DNA of 53,351 nt from Planoprotostelium fungivorum (GCA_003024175.1 MDYQ01000194.1:1-53351); one strand, 5' to 3'; positions 1-11,539 are shown, numbered from the stretch's first letter. The notes: generated from the letters alone by a model not told the origin. Numbers and translations are program-made.

Positions 1-2944
1 TTCACCTTTGAATCGAAGATGCGAATGGAACCATCGATACCGGATGCCCACACTTCGCTTTCCACTTCGGCCATCGAATTGCAGATCGTCGTTGCCAATT
101 TCTTCAAGGCTTGGTGTTTCTGTCTCGTCTCAGTTTCTCCCTCTAAGCTTCGTAATAGACACATGTATATTCATCATATTCATGTATGTTTATGTGTATC
201 TATACATATATATAGAGTATACATCAGATGGATACAGATAGATGCATGCTGATATCTCACTTGTGGTGACCAGATACAGATCGTCTTATCTTTCGATGAA
301 GTCCAGACACTGTCTTGACGTATGGCCTTGATGTCTAAGATACTCGCCGTGTGGCCTCTCCTCTCTTCCAACAGCTCTCCCGTCTCCATCTACAACGAGT
401 CATTCGACCATCTACAACGAGGCATTCACGTGGTATAAACGGATGCAGCCGTCAGAATAACCGGTCCATATGATATCGTCTAGCGCCGTCATGCATCTAC
501 AACGGGTCAGTCCCAAATGAGGCCGTTCCCGCGCAAACCTGACTTGGGCCTTCTCTCCTTGCTGAGGATCCAGGCAGGACACAGTTACGTACGATTCCAT
601 CACATTTCCCCCCTCTGACGTGGCCGACGACTTCAAGATGAACCTGCCAGATTTCAGTGAAATTTCCTGGAGATCTCCCACATGGCCTCGCGTTGTAGAT
701 CGTCATCGACCACGCTGACGCGTCTTCCAATGGACTCAGATATGTCTGTCCTGTGGCTTCTGTGATCATTCTCCTCGTTTTCTGTGGAAGTGTCCAATAT
801 CTTTGTGATAGCTGCCTCAGCCTCTTCCGTCACTACTACAATGAGTCGACGTAGAATTTTCCGCGAAATTTCACCGTGCTGTATGGCGCGACGGGACTCC
901 ATGGTCATGGGCTCGGACTGGAATCTGCGAATCTGCTGCACGAGAGAGTCGTTGATCTGCGATATCCCCTCCGATTTCTTCTTGATAAATTCTGATTTTT
1001 CCTTCTCTGAAATGTAATCTGCCAAAATCTTGGCATGCTTCGAGCGAATGACTCTGATTTTCGTGTGGTACGATTCGTCTTCTTTCGTTAGCATCTCGTT
1101 CATCTACAACGAGTCAGGTGACATATTTATATTTTTTTACCTCTTCGAGCTCTTCAATGTCTTTCATGTAAGTCATGAGAGCGGCTGTGTCTTGTCTCTT
1201 GATCGTCTGAATGTCGTCCCTGCGTCCGGTCATCTACAACGGCATAGCAGATCGTCAAATCTCACCTCTCTTTTTGTACAATTTCATCGTGCTGGTCTTG
1301 GTAGTCCTGCAGCTCGTCGCGATTCTCTCTCAAGTCCACCATCACTTCACTCTTCTCGTTGCGAAGTGTCGCGTTCTGTGACATGATATCTTGACGTATC
1401 TTCTCTAGATCTGCAAATTTTCTCGACAGACTTTCTTTGTCTTGCTCCAGCATGGCCTTGTAGTGAGAGATCCTGACGATGAGAGACCGCATCGTATCCT
1501 TCGTCTGTACCAAATGTCACGAAGAAATCGTATATGAATCTTGAGTCGTTGGGACTCACCTTGGCGAGATTTTCCGCCGATATCTTCTCCCTGTGGATGA
1601 TTTTCGAATAGTTATTTCTCTCTCTTTCGAGCACTACGTTCAATTGTCTCTCGTCACGCATGTCGTTGTAGTCCACCTCGTCGTCGGAACTTTCGCTCGA
1701 ACTTTCTTCGTCAGAATTTTCATGGAAATTTCTCTCCCACATCTGATCTCGGGGATCCGTCCTGGCTCCCAGCTGGTTGATGAGCATCCTCTGGTGTTTT
1801 CTTCGAATTTTCTGCTCCCTCTCTATGTCTTCCTCTGCCGAAGTGTTGACGGACATCTCAGGCACTTCTTCGTCTTCTGATGACTCCATCATGAGTGGTG
1901 TAGACGGTACGCTCCGGGAGGGTACCCTGGCCACGTCAGAGACGAAATTTCATCGAATTTTCACCGAGATAATCCGTGGTTCTCCCTCGAGCTGCCCCAG
2001 GTGGGAGCATCAGATGTGTCTTTCCACTTTACGCGGTAACACTTGATACCCTGCTTTCGTCACGAAACTTCCGAGAAAATTCGTCACCCCCGCCAGCTGC
2101 TTCCACAGGGTCCGAGAGTCGGGGATTCCGATCCAAACGGTATCTTCGTTCCAGGAACCAGAGGAGCATTCTAACGTCTCGATCTGGTCTGCGTTCCCGC
2201 CAAGAGACGACGCGAGAAATTCTCTCAAGTCTTTTAGAGGTATGTCGGTGTTGGCCACCATCAAGATCTGATGAGACGATTTTCAATTCGAATGCGACGT
2301 TTTCGGCGTCGATGTCACCTCTGAACAGACTTCTTGCTTTCCCTGCCTCACGCTGACGAGCTGCACTGGCGTCATCACTGATTTCCACAGATACGTAGAG
2401 TGTCTCTTGCTGGGGTGAGATTGGTTCTTAGTCATGGCGCTCGGTTCTCCACCGGCAGAGGAGGCCGATCTCATGACCGGGAGTGATGTCTATCGAGATG
2501 AGATGGGGATGGTGATGGAAGCATGTAGACTCACCTTGCGATCGAGTTCTGGACGGAGGACCTGGGAAGGTGAGTCGTGATGGAATGGAGAGGAAGGCAC
2601 CTGCTCGGTGACACTGTCCATCAGTTTCGAAGACATGCCATTGGGTGAATAATGCATGTAGGGTTCATGATGATACGGTCTTCTGAAGTGGATCTGATTA
2701 TTTTCAATCGTTGAATTTCTACATCTCAGAGATGATTTCGAATGGACGAGGATGTGATGGTTCGATTCGAAATCGAATGATCGAGTATTCGGTGGATTTT
2801 GGAGAAGAAAAATGGTCTCTCCACGTTAAGACGTCGAGATCGGTTTGTTCGCGAAGAGAGATGTTAAGAGCATAAAGTAAGGTGATATGTGCTCACCTCT
2901 GACGCAGAATGAGCCAGAGGGGTAGAAGACCGTAGTGGATTCAT
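1..2944 (-). CDS. Coiled-coil / WD40-repeat protein (3' end off the window)
   Basis: Partial multi-exon gene reading leftward. The start ATG at 2942-2944 opens MNPLRSSTPLAHSASE; a long intron to about 2702 then joins in phase to an exon containing HHEPYMHYSPNGMSSKLMDS and, after another intron, QETLYVSVEISDD. Around 1270-1930 there is an acidic Ser/Glu-rich stretch and charged coiled-coil segments; a second helical, Lys/Glu-rich region lies at 650-1100. The 3' exons carry degenerate WD40 blades: WTGYSDGCIRLYHV (near 420-470), WTSSKDKTICIW (near 280), WASGIDGSIRIFDS (near 20). The blades suggest a C-terminal beta-propeller used for protein binding. The N-terminal ~200 residues (for example DSRTLWKQLAGVTNFLGSF) match nothing I recognise. 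No motor or enzyme motif is visible. The exon chain is reliable in parts only; the frame change near 2265 is unresolved. Confidence 0.7.
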
Positions 2945-3369
2945 GATCCGCGGTGAACTGTGATAGTGTCAGATGTATGATATCGCAGACATTATAGAAG
3001 AGACACGTGTGACAAGACTTATCCCATGCTTATCCGTTCGATTTGTTACAATATGGACAAGTCTTTGTTTTAAGAACCGCCCGATATCACATGATGGCTC
3101 ATATCATGTGATTCCATCGAACTCTTCAATGAATCACCTCTAAAACGGTCTATTCGTCGAGACCTGCGAACCAAACCGAAAGATGTCCTTCCCTCTTTTG
3201 CGCACCTCAACTGGCGCGTTCTAATTAAATGGGAGTATATGCATTTTATTCTCTTCGACCTGTCACTCATTTGGCCCATTCGGTCAACTTCCCCCGCAAC
3301 AAGAACAAGCCCATCATCACACAACCATCATCGTCACTTGTTTATTTCACGTGTATCGTGTCTATTGCT
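2945..3369. other. Intergenic, G6PD downstream / coiled-coil-WD40 upstream
   Basis: About 425 bases between the stop of the G6PD gene and the start of the WD40 gene, both on the minus strand. It should hold the G6PD 3' UTR and the promoter of the left gene. An 84-codon minus-strand open frame at 3070-3324 has no recognisable features and is not called. I see no repeat or RNA gene here. Confidence 0.5.
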
Positions 3370-5624
3370 TCAGATCTTGCTCTTCGGTCCCCACTGGTAA
3401 GACTTTGAACGCTGGAAGCCGTATCTGTGGATGAGCTTGTCCGACTCCTCGGGCCCTCTGGATCCAAACTTGTAAGAGATCGGTTTCACCTTTTCCTCAT
3501 CAGCACATCACGTCCATCATTGATGTTCATGATGATTACGATGATGATGCAGTCGATGATGGAGTTAATGATGATCACCTTCTCGGCGTCTAATTTGTGT
3601 AGGATGGGAGTGAAGATCTTCCAAGCGGCATCCAATTCATCTTCTCTCACAAACAAGTTGTGGTCTCCACGCACGACATCGTAGATCAATCTCTCGTAAG
3701 CATCCGGCAGCCTGACCTCGTATCTCTCCTTGTACGTCAAGTCGAGCTCGGACATCGCAATCTCCTCGGAAAGTCCGGGTCTCTTCGTGTTGACCTTGTA
3801 GTACACGGCCTCGTTGGGCTGCACCCGGAAGACGAGCTCATTCCGCTCGGAATCCTCCGCGTAAATTCCGGGGTTGCTCTTGAACTGGACTCGGATCTCG
3901 GCCTTCCTCTCGTTTAAACCTTTACCGCACTTCAATACAAAAGGGACACCGGCCCAGCGTGGGTTGTCAATGTGGACGACGGCCGTGGCGAAGGTGGGGG
4001 TGATGCTGTCCTTGGCGACCTAGGGTGGGGGTGAGGGGGGAGCGGCGTAGAAATTTCTTCACCTTTTCGTCTTCGTCGAGGTAGCCGTCGTACTGACCCA
4101 CGACGATGTCTTCGGGCGAAATGGGTCTGCAAGCGCTGACGACTTTCACCTTCTCGTCTCGGACGTCTACAACGCGTCAGTTTTTTGTGGGCTCGTTGTA
4201 GATCACCTTCCGCAGACAGAGAATTGGGAGTCTCCATGGCAACGAGGGCGAGCATCTGAGTCAGATGGTTTTGCATGACGTCCCTGATGATTCCATACTC
4301 GTCAAAATATCCTCCTCTACCCTATCCACGTCACCCTTTTTCCCGCCCTTTTTCTCACCTCGGTACCAATGTCCTCTTTGAAGGTGATGGTGATGTTGGC
4401 GATGTAGTGTCTGTTCCAGACGGGCTCCCACAGGGAGTTGGCAAATCGAATGACTAAGAGGTTCTGTACCATCTCTTTGCCGAGATAGTGATCGATGCGG
4501 TACGTCTGTTCCTCGCTGAAGCCAGTGGCGAGGTCGCGGGAGAGTTGGGCGGAGCTCTCGGTGTCTTTACCGAAAGGCTTCTCAACGATGATGCGGTTCC
4601 ATCCGTTCTGTGATGGATGAGATGACGAGATGGGACATTGTCACATGGAGGATGGAATGAGATGAGAGATGAGATCGAGGGGTGTACCTCAGAGACGGCA
4701 ACCGATTTGGCGGCGGTGGCTACTTCGGCGAAGATGGAGGGGGGGATGGCGAGATAGAACATGCGATTGGCACTGTTTCCTCCTTCCTTCTCTTTGAGAA
4801 TCTTTGCAACCTGTTCAACGCGTTAGACTTGAGTCATTTGTGAGATGGTGATGTTAGGGGCGTAAGTGTTTGATGTCGAATCATGCACCTCCGAGAAGCT
4901 CTGCTCTGAATCATATTGTCCAGAGTGGTAGAAACAACGTGACAAGAATTCTTCTTGCTTGTCCTTGAACTCTTTGAAACTGCATCATGTCAATCAATCG
5001 TCACTCACATTCGACTCACTTCTTCGAGATGTTCTTTCTGAACTCCTCGTCTGACATCTTTGAACGTGCAAAACCGACGATGGTGAAGTCTTTGGGTAAT
5101 AATCCAAGACCAAAGAGGTTGAACAGACTGGGGAACGTCTTCTTCTTAGCTAGATCCCCAGAAGCACCGACGACGACCACCGACAAGTGTGCATTTTCAC
5201 TGTCTCCGCTGGATTTCTCCTTATCTCCATTTGATGCTGAAGAGGAAGTGAGACTCTTTCCCTTGTTCTGAAGTCTCTCCACTTGCTTCTTGTATTTCTC
5301 CAACTCTTTCTTCAATCTTGCGTTCTCTTCCTTCAAATCGGCCATCTGTTCGTCTCGTCATCGATCCGCCGAACCCATCTCACTCACGATCTTGAATACG
5401 TCTCTAGTGTCCTCCCTTTTGTTTGATGTGGTTTGTATGTGCCCCTGAATATTCCTTTCTTCTGACGTCACAGGAATTTCGGAGCTTCGGCCCGAAGGTG
5501 GCTTCGGAGGCTTCTGAAGGTCGTCCATCAGGGTATAGACATCAGCTGACTTCCTCAGAGGTCGTCTCTGTGTCGACTTTTTCGTGCTGGTGGTGCTCGT
5601 GATGAGAGGCAGCGAGAGAGACAT
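3370..5624 (-). CDS. G6PD: Glucose-6-phosphate 1-dehydrogenase with N-terminal extension
   Basis: Oxidises glucose 6-phosphate to 6-phosphogluconolactone with NADP+, the first step of the oxidative pentose phosphate pathway. Seen: dinucleotide-binding motif [13 protein letters not shown] (about 5125-5170), the substrate-binding signature RIDHYLGKE (about 4475-4505), DVRDEKVKV (about 4140-4165), and a typical C terminus ending YQWGPKSKI at the stop (3370-3372). The conserved core starts inside the exon whose ATG is at 5343-5345 ([20 protein letters not shown], a coiled coil). A 42-nt phase-0 GT-AG intron (5346-5387) joins this to an upstream open exon whose first good ATG is at 5622-5624 ([19 protein letters not shown]), adding about 79 residues, Ser/Thr- and Arg/Lys-rich. 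I chose the upstream ATG because the splice keeps frame; initiation at 5345 is the alternative. Intron in the middle ends with the CGTTGTAG acceptor (4167-4174 in complement). Confidence 0.93.
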
Positions 5625-6079
5625 GAAATCTCGTTGGCAGGCACTGTTGAATCTGTGGCTGAGGCAGAGACGCCAAAGATGAGCGTGCTTATTGTTATCA
5701 TACAAGAATGATTTGAGCGCATGTGTTGTGATGAATTGACTTCTCTCGGTGTTCATCATCGTAACAATAAGCTCCTGGATAAAATAAGCTGTACCAACCA
5801 AGTGACAGACATCCATCCATCGCAAACAGTCTTGGGGTGGGCCTCAGTCCATCTTTTCAGCTCACCATCAGGCACCAGGGAACTGAGTCTAGTTCATTAT
5901 ACTTCCACACCACATTTCTCTACGTCAGACATTACGCGGGTTAGTAACGTACGTCTCTTGCGAGCATTTCTCGTTTACTTCTCGACGTATAAAATCAGTC
6001 CAGATAGAAGGTAAAGAGGTCAAAGCGAGTGAGAAGGAGGACAGACGCAGGGGGATTGGCTTCACACTGTAGATATCAC
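5625..6079. promoter_or_regulatory. Divergent intergenic region, G6PD / DGCR8-like
   Basis: About 455 bases between two divergent starts, so it should hold both promoters. The minus-strand open frame continues leftward from about 5825 into the G6PD first exon, but codons upstream of the 5624 ATG look non-conserved. No clear TATA box was seen. Confidence 0.4.
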
Positions 6080-7953
6080 ATGAAACAACCCATGGCTCCC
6101 AGTGGAGCAAAGGATGATGACGTCTCAACATCCAGTTCGCCCCATTTCGCCCCACCGTCAACACGAACTGAGCTGGCCACAGTCGTGGGGTCTGAAGAGA
6201 AGAACGTGGATGGGCTGCCCGACGGCTGGTCTTGTGTAATGCACACGAATGGTCTTCCTGTCTTCTATCACGAACCATCTGAGGTAATCGAAACGTTTCG
6301 ACAGGATCTGTCTCTCAAAATTTGATCGATCGATTGATATCAGAGATCTGATTTGATTGAAGGTCGTATCATGGACGAAACCTTATCGATTATCGATAGA
6401 GAGAGATAGAATGGACGTTGGATCTATTCCATCAGTTCTGTTCGATCACAAACCACCTCCTTCCATCTTTCCTAAATCAGCATCCAGAAGGTCTTCCTCC
6501 AATCTGATGGGACACCATTCGATGGCATCGTCTGTCGAGGACTTGAGTTCCTCGATTGAAGGAAAGGATCTCGATTGTCCATGTTGTATCCAATCTCATC
6601 GACGCAGGTCCAGAACCGAAGAGAATGAAAACAGATGCCAGTGAGGATGCATATCCATTCTCAGAGACATCATCGACGACCTCCACTCCATTCGAAGCCG
6701 AGTTGAACACTGTCCTTTCCGTTCTCAGCAACGATGAACTGACGAGAGACAAGACGGAAAATCTCGACACAAAGAAATCCAAGAGAGGTTCGTCTTTCGA
6801 CTCTCACACACACGATCATCCTCATATCACACGATCGAATCACATCATCCTCACTTCCTCTCAGTTCGAACGAGGAAGAGTGACCGAAGTAAAGACAAGC
6901 CGTTCCACTTCACGACGGAAGGAAAGACACCGGTGAGTGCCCTTTTAGACTACTGCAGAGGTGTCATGAAGACCGTCCCCCGTTACGTCTCAGCCACTCG
7001 AGGTGATCACCGGCGGTGATGAAGTCACGTGACCGTTGTAGACGACGCGGCTAAGCCATTTTCCACCGAAATTTTCATTCACGACAAGCTGTACGGCAGG
7101 GGAGAGTCTTCCACGAAAAAGCAGGCCAAGCAGGTGGACACTTTCACGTTCATTCTATAACGTTGTGAAATTTTACAGATCGCTGCGACTCAGGCACTCA
7201 CCGTATTGGTCCCGGATTTCGACCCCAAGAGCATCTGCCTCACTACAACGGGTCTCTTACCCGCCCTCCACGCTGGAGAAACCGTGGGAAGAGAACGTAA
7301 GTACGCACCGCACGGCGTGCCCGACGTCAGATTGACGTTCCCAGGGGAGGATCCCGTAGAGATATTGAGGAAGAGCAGACCAGATCCGAATCTGCTGCAA
7401 GTGGACGACGAGATCGCATTGTTCTGTGGCCCGCCCCACTACAAATCGAGCAATCAGATGTTACACGAGTACTGCGATCTACATCAGTGTAGATTGGATC
7501 TGAGATACGAGATCATCAGCGCAGAAGAGGCACAGAAGAACAAGTGAGAGTGAAGAGAAAATCGAACGAAATCGATTGACTCGTTGTAGATCGATCGTGG
7601 GGGAGGTGACGACCAAGTGCATCGCAGACTTGGACGGTCACGTGATGGAGGTGCGTCTAATCATATTTTCCATGCACGAGTGACATACGCAGGGTTACGG
7701 TAGAAGTAAGAAAGAAGCAAAGATGAGAGCCTCTCAGCTGCACCTGAAAGAGTTGTATCCACACATCAACTCGTGGGGCAGACTGCAGGACGTCTTCTCG
7801 TGTCGTCAGGTGAAGAAACAGAGAAGAGGGGTCGCTCATCTTTAAAAGGAACCCAACAGCAAGTTCAACGTGAAGATGCTGGACAGACTGAAAGAAGAGA
7901 TGAGGAAAGTTCGCAGGGAGAGAGAAGAGAAGGACATCGACCGCACCGATTAG
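6080..7953 (+). CDS. DGCR8/Pasha-like Microprocessor subunit
   Basis: Spliced protein aligns by eye with animal DGCR8/Pasha from the WW motif to the C terminus. Start ATG 6080. Segments in order: a WW/Rhed-like motif (LPDGWSCVMHTNGLPVFYHE, then VVSWTKPYRL after intron 6284-6362, then GSIPSVLF where DGCR8 has SSIPCL); a low-complexity basic linker with a possible 31-nt intron (6577-6607); dsRBD1 (TPVSALLDYCRGVMK, then FIHDKLYGRGESSTKKQAKQ, then IAATQALTVLVPDF); dsRBD2 (QMLHEYCDLHQCRLDLRYEI, then GYGRSKKEAKMRASQ, then LKELYPHINSWGRL); and a final charged helix (MLDRLKEEMRKVRREREE) matching the DGCR8 tail that contacts Drosha. Introns verified by phase: 6788-6864, the CGTTGTAG-ended ones closing at 7041 and 7589, one closing just before IAATQ, and one before the last exon. 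In animals DGCR8 binds pri-miRNA hairpins in the nucleus and positions Drosha. Function here is inference; homology is strong. Confidence 0.88.
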
Positions 7954-8402
7954 AAGATCATGTGTGGAGATGACATCAGAGGAGGAGGGCTACCGAGGAG
8001 CGTTGTCCCTTATCCGAATGAAATGATAAACTATTGAGTCTGTTCTCTACATCCATCACCCTCCATCTCTTCTTTCGATCCACAATGTGCTGACATCATC
8101 ATCGTGTCGCACGCAGACACCATGTCTGAGGCGGTTCTAAACATTCGGTGGATTATCCACATCAGAGATTCGATCACGCACGTTCCGTACGCCGGCGACA
8201 CAGATTCCACGGTCGTTTTGTCTCACTTGTTGATTTTTGGGTGAGATTTCGAGGAGACACGGTCTCTACCGTGTGGACGCCACGATAGAAGGAAGATGAA
8301 TTTCGAGGAGGTCACGTGAATTGACAGGTCAGGTGAGCAGAGTCTGGGGGGTTTGTAAAGATCACAACGAGGAAAACGAGCGAGAGAGAATACGAGAAGA
8401 AC
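7954..8402. other. Intergenic, DGCR8-like / Nit1
   Basis: About 450 bases between two same-strand genes. It contains one TCACGTGA palindrome at 8312-8319, about 85 bases upstream of the Nit1 ATG, an E-box type site that recurs elsewhere in the window. Nothing else recognised. Confidence 0.4.
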
Positions 8403-9548
8403 ATGTCTGTATCAACGATTTCAACGTCAAACGGGCTCATTGCGGTGGGTTTAGAGGATGATATGTGATTCTGATTGGGGGTAGGTAGGACAGATGTGCT
8501 CCACCGATGACAGAGAGAAGAATTTTTCAACGGTAGAAGAGATCGTCAAGAGAGCCACATCTGATTTTGGAGGTATCCTGAAACTCGTATGTCTTCCAGA
8601 ATGTGAGTTCAGATCTCGGGAGTCTCATCCAACTGACACCATCTTCAGCTTTCGACTTCATTGGAGACAGCACAAAGGTTCATCACGATGGATTAGACGG
8701 ACCACTCTTCACCCGTTACAAGGAGTTAGCCAAGAAATACAACGTGAGAACCTCCACCACCGACGATAATGTGCTGACCTCTATAGATCTGGATCAGTTA
8801 TGGAGGCTTCCACGAAGGCATTGCCAACGATCCCACTTACAAATGTTACAACACCCACGTCATCGTAGACAACGAGGGACAGATCAAGGCAACATATCGC
8901 AAGGTGCGTCATAATCATCACCATATCCCAATCTCGATCGACCGACGTTCGAACAGATGCACATGTGTGTCGTCAGCAGCGAGAACGGCACGAGTGACGA
9001 GAGCGAGATGGTCAAGCCTGGAGATCAGATGGTCGTCTGCGACAGCCCCGTCGGCAAGCTTGGACTCAGCATCTGTTACGATATTCGATTCCCCGAACTA
9101 TACGTGTCTCTGAGAAAGATGGGAGCCGAAGTTATTCTCATCCCAGCCGCATTCATGATCGAAACTGGTGATTCATCCATCTTCCATGCAGCGGCTGACG
9201 GCGTCGCAGGTATCAACCACTGGCAAGTATTACTGACGGCCAGAGCCATAGAGACACAGTGTTTCATCGTCGCCGCCGCACAGATCGGCGAGCACAATGA
9301 CAGCCGCATGTCTTTTGGAAAATCTCTAGTCGTGTGTCCGTGGGGTAACGTCGTCGCCTGCTGTGTCGATTCGAATCCCACGTTCACCATCACCAACATC
9401 GATTTAGACAGAACGAAGGATGCCAGAAAGAAGTCACCCTGCTACGACAACAGGTCTGTCCGTATTGATGAGAGGTGGCTGATGATGATGCAGGAGACCG
9501 GACGTGTACGGAGATGTAGGAGCCAAGGAACTGCCCAAGAGCAAATAA
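8403..9548 (+). CDS. NIT1: Nit1-type deaminated glutathione amidase (nitrilase superfamily)
   Basis: Carbon-nitrogen hydrolase. Metazoan and yeast Nit1 hydrolyse deaminated glutathione, a repair reaction for a side product of aminotransferases. Start ATG 8403 (MSVSTISTSNGLIA), then a 40-nt intron to VGQMCSTDDREKNF. Catalytic triad visible: Glu in LPESFDFIGD, Lys in ATYRK-MHMC, Cys in LSICYDIRFPE. Nit1-like rather than Nit2-like signatures: ESFDFIGD, ISYGGFHEG, and ARAIETQCFIVAAAQIG. The end RRPDVYGDVGAKELPKSK matches the RPDLYG end of Nit1. Six or seven introns of 40-53 nt, all GT-AG and phase-consistent; one (about 9168-9211) looks open but removing it restores ETGINHWQ. Length about 280 residues is normal. 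No targeting peptide obvious. Confidence 0.9.
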
Positions 9549-9645
9549 ATGGAGCTTTATTTAGATTTCACTTCTGCTTCTCCCTCTCTGACGTCACCAT
9601 CTGCTGTCTCACTCCCGAATAGCGGCGGAGATATCTGATGAGATT

Positions 9646-11520
9646 TCAATTCCGAGAAGATGGTGCGACACACTTGAAACCATCGGCTAGATCGAATAGA
9701 ATGGGGAATAGAATGAGGACGTGACCGTACAGGCCGACTCTCGAGAAGAGAAAGACGCAAGTTCCAAAGTCGAGGAGCATGAAGGAAGAAGCGAGGTAGT
9801 TGACGATGAAAAGGGTGGTGATCTTACCCATCACATCGTACACCACCTTCACTCCCTTACCACTTCCGTCACCGTTCAACAACAGAGGACGAACGTATCG
9901 TCTCATCAACTGATGGCGAGTCAATTTCATCCTCTAAGAATACAAAAGTGTGTGACGTGTGATATGGAAACGTATATCGTCTATATGAATGTGTGAATTC
10001 ACCTGAGCGGAGAAGACACCAAAACCAGAACCGACGAAAGCCAAGAGATAACCTGGGAAGAGTCCATGCCACAGGGAACTGACGACAAATGTGATCTGAC
10101 TGCTGATAAATCCGGGCTTCCTCCCCTTCGGTGTGACTCTCAGATAGATGTACTGTCTCAGCCACCTTCACAGTCAGACGCACCGCACCACCCTCTCCTC
10201 TCACCTGTTTGTATTCTTGTTCCATCCGTCGAAGAAGGTTCTCATGTTGTCTGCCGTCTCGATGCGGTAGATGTCGATGTTCTTGCATCTCTCAAAGATG
10301 GGATAACCTTCCTGGTTGAAGCCGTTAAACCCGAGACCGCTGAGGATGCACGACCCTTCGCTGAGGCACCACGCTCCGTAGAATTGACATCGACTTATGA
10401 TTCCACTCAGCTGGATGAACAAGATCCTAGCATCGTCAGATCGTCTCTATATTCTATCGATCTTTACGCATCATGATGACGATAATGTGATGACAATCGA
10501 TGTTCATCGATGGATGATGGATGATCGTCATGATGGGATTGCACCTGTAGAGGACACTCGTATCATCCCAAGAAGATTTCAAGACTTGATTGTAGCTAAA
10601 CTTGGGTCCGAGCGCTCCAAAGATACCAAAGAAGAAGACACCCAACAGGAGACTCTTGGCCGCTGTTCTCTTCGAATTGGGTATCTCGATCCTCTGCATC
10701 TTCCCATCCACAGAGACTCTCTTCTCTTCTGTCTCTCTCCTCTTCACTAATTTGTCTGCATCTGTTTCTCGTGTCAAGATGGACTCTTATCAGAGGATGG
10801 ATTACCTGCTGAGAACATGGAGAGATCTGTGAATTTCCTGTAGTCCATGTATTCGATGCTGGGACCCACCATCAGCCCGGGGAAATAGAAGACGAAACCG
10901 AGGTATTCTAATAGTGGTGGTACCTCTCATGCGTCAGGGGAGGGTGATGATCGTTGCCACTCACCTCGCTTAATTTCTTTTCTTCTTGGTAAGGAGTCAA
11001 TTCCTCTTCTATTCGATGTCAGACAAGAAATGATGTGTGGAAGATTTAACATGAAGATGAAGAAGTGACTCACTAGTTATACCATCGTGAACGTTCCAAG
11101 CGTAAGCCGATAACTTCATGACGAGCACCATGGACGTCCCGGTGATCTCGATGACTTCTGGTGAGGTGATGTAGAAGAACTGACGTCCCGCGTGCCTTCT
11201 CTCTTCAGTGTTTGGAGTTGATATAGATGTCTCACAGCCAAACGAGGTGAATCATGGTGACGACAGTGATGATCCAAGGCATGAGTCTTCCCTGATGTCT
11301 CAGATATTTCGAGGCGACGTAGTTGAAGAGGCTGCTGGCTAATACGTGAAGGTAACCTCCGTATAGATCGAATATGCAGCACAAGAAGAAAAAACTGATG
11401 GTAATACCGTACCAGTGTCTAGAGTTGGTCGTTGGGAGTCTGCATCATTTGTCAATGACATGAATCTACGAGGTAAATCTTCGCACGATTGAAAGATCTC
11501 ACTTGATATAGAAATAGGGA
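9646..11520 (-). CDS. MBOAT lysophospholipid acyltransferase (Ale1/LPCAT-like)
   Basis: Multi-pass ER enzyme that re-acylates lysophospholipids with acyl-CoA (Lands cycle). Seen in order from the N terminus (high coordinates): HWYGITISFFFLCCIFDLYG; MPWIITVVTMIHLVW; EITGTSMVLVMKLSAYAWNV then HDG; LEYLGFVFYFPGLMVGPSIE-YMDYRKF; the catalytic-Asn region GLGFNGFNQEGYP; NIDIYRIETADNMRTFFDGW; the catalytic-His region WHGLFPGYLLAFVGSGFG; and C-terminal membrane spans (TTLFIVNYLASSFMLLDFG). Stop at 9646-9648. The order and spacing fit the Ale1/MBOAT1-2-7 subgroup, not DGAT or Porcupine. The start is tentative: a short first exon near 11490-11530 precedes an intron ending before RLPTTNSRHW, and no ATG is clear. 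It converges with Nit1 (97 bases between stops), and its 5' end abuts or overlaps the TSTD2-like fragment on the other strand. Confidence 0.82.
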
Positions 11521-11539
11521 GGAAATCAAAGGGGGCAGA

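Noticed and set aside
3070-3324. 84-codon minus-strand open frame downstream of G6PD
   Set aside because: No motif and no splice partners; most likely 3' UTR or intergenic.
5625-5825. Open frame extending the G6PD first exon upstream to about 5825
   Set aside because: Composition changes and no evidence of conservation; the ATG at 5624 is simpler.
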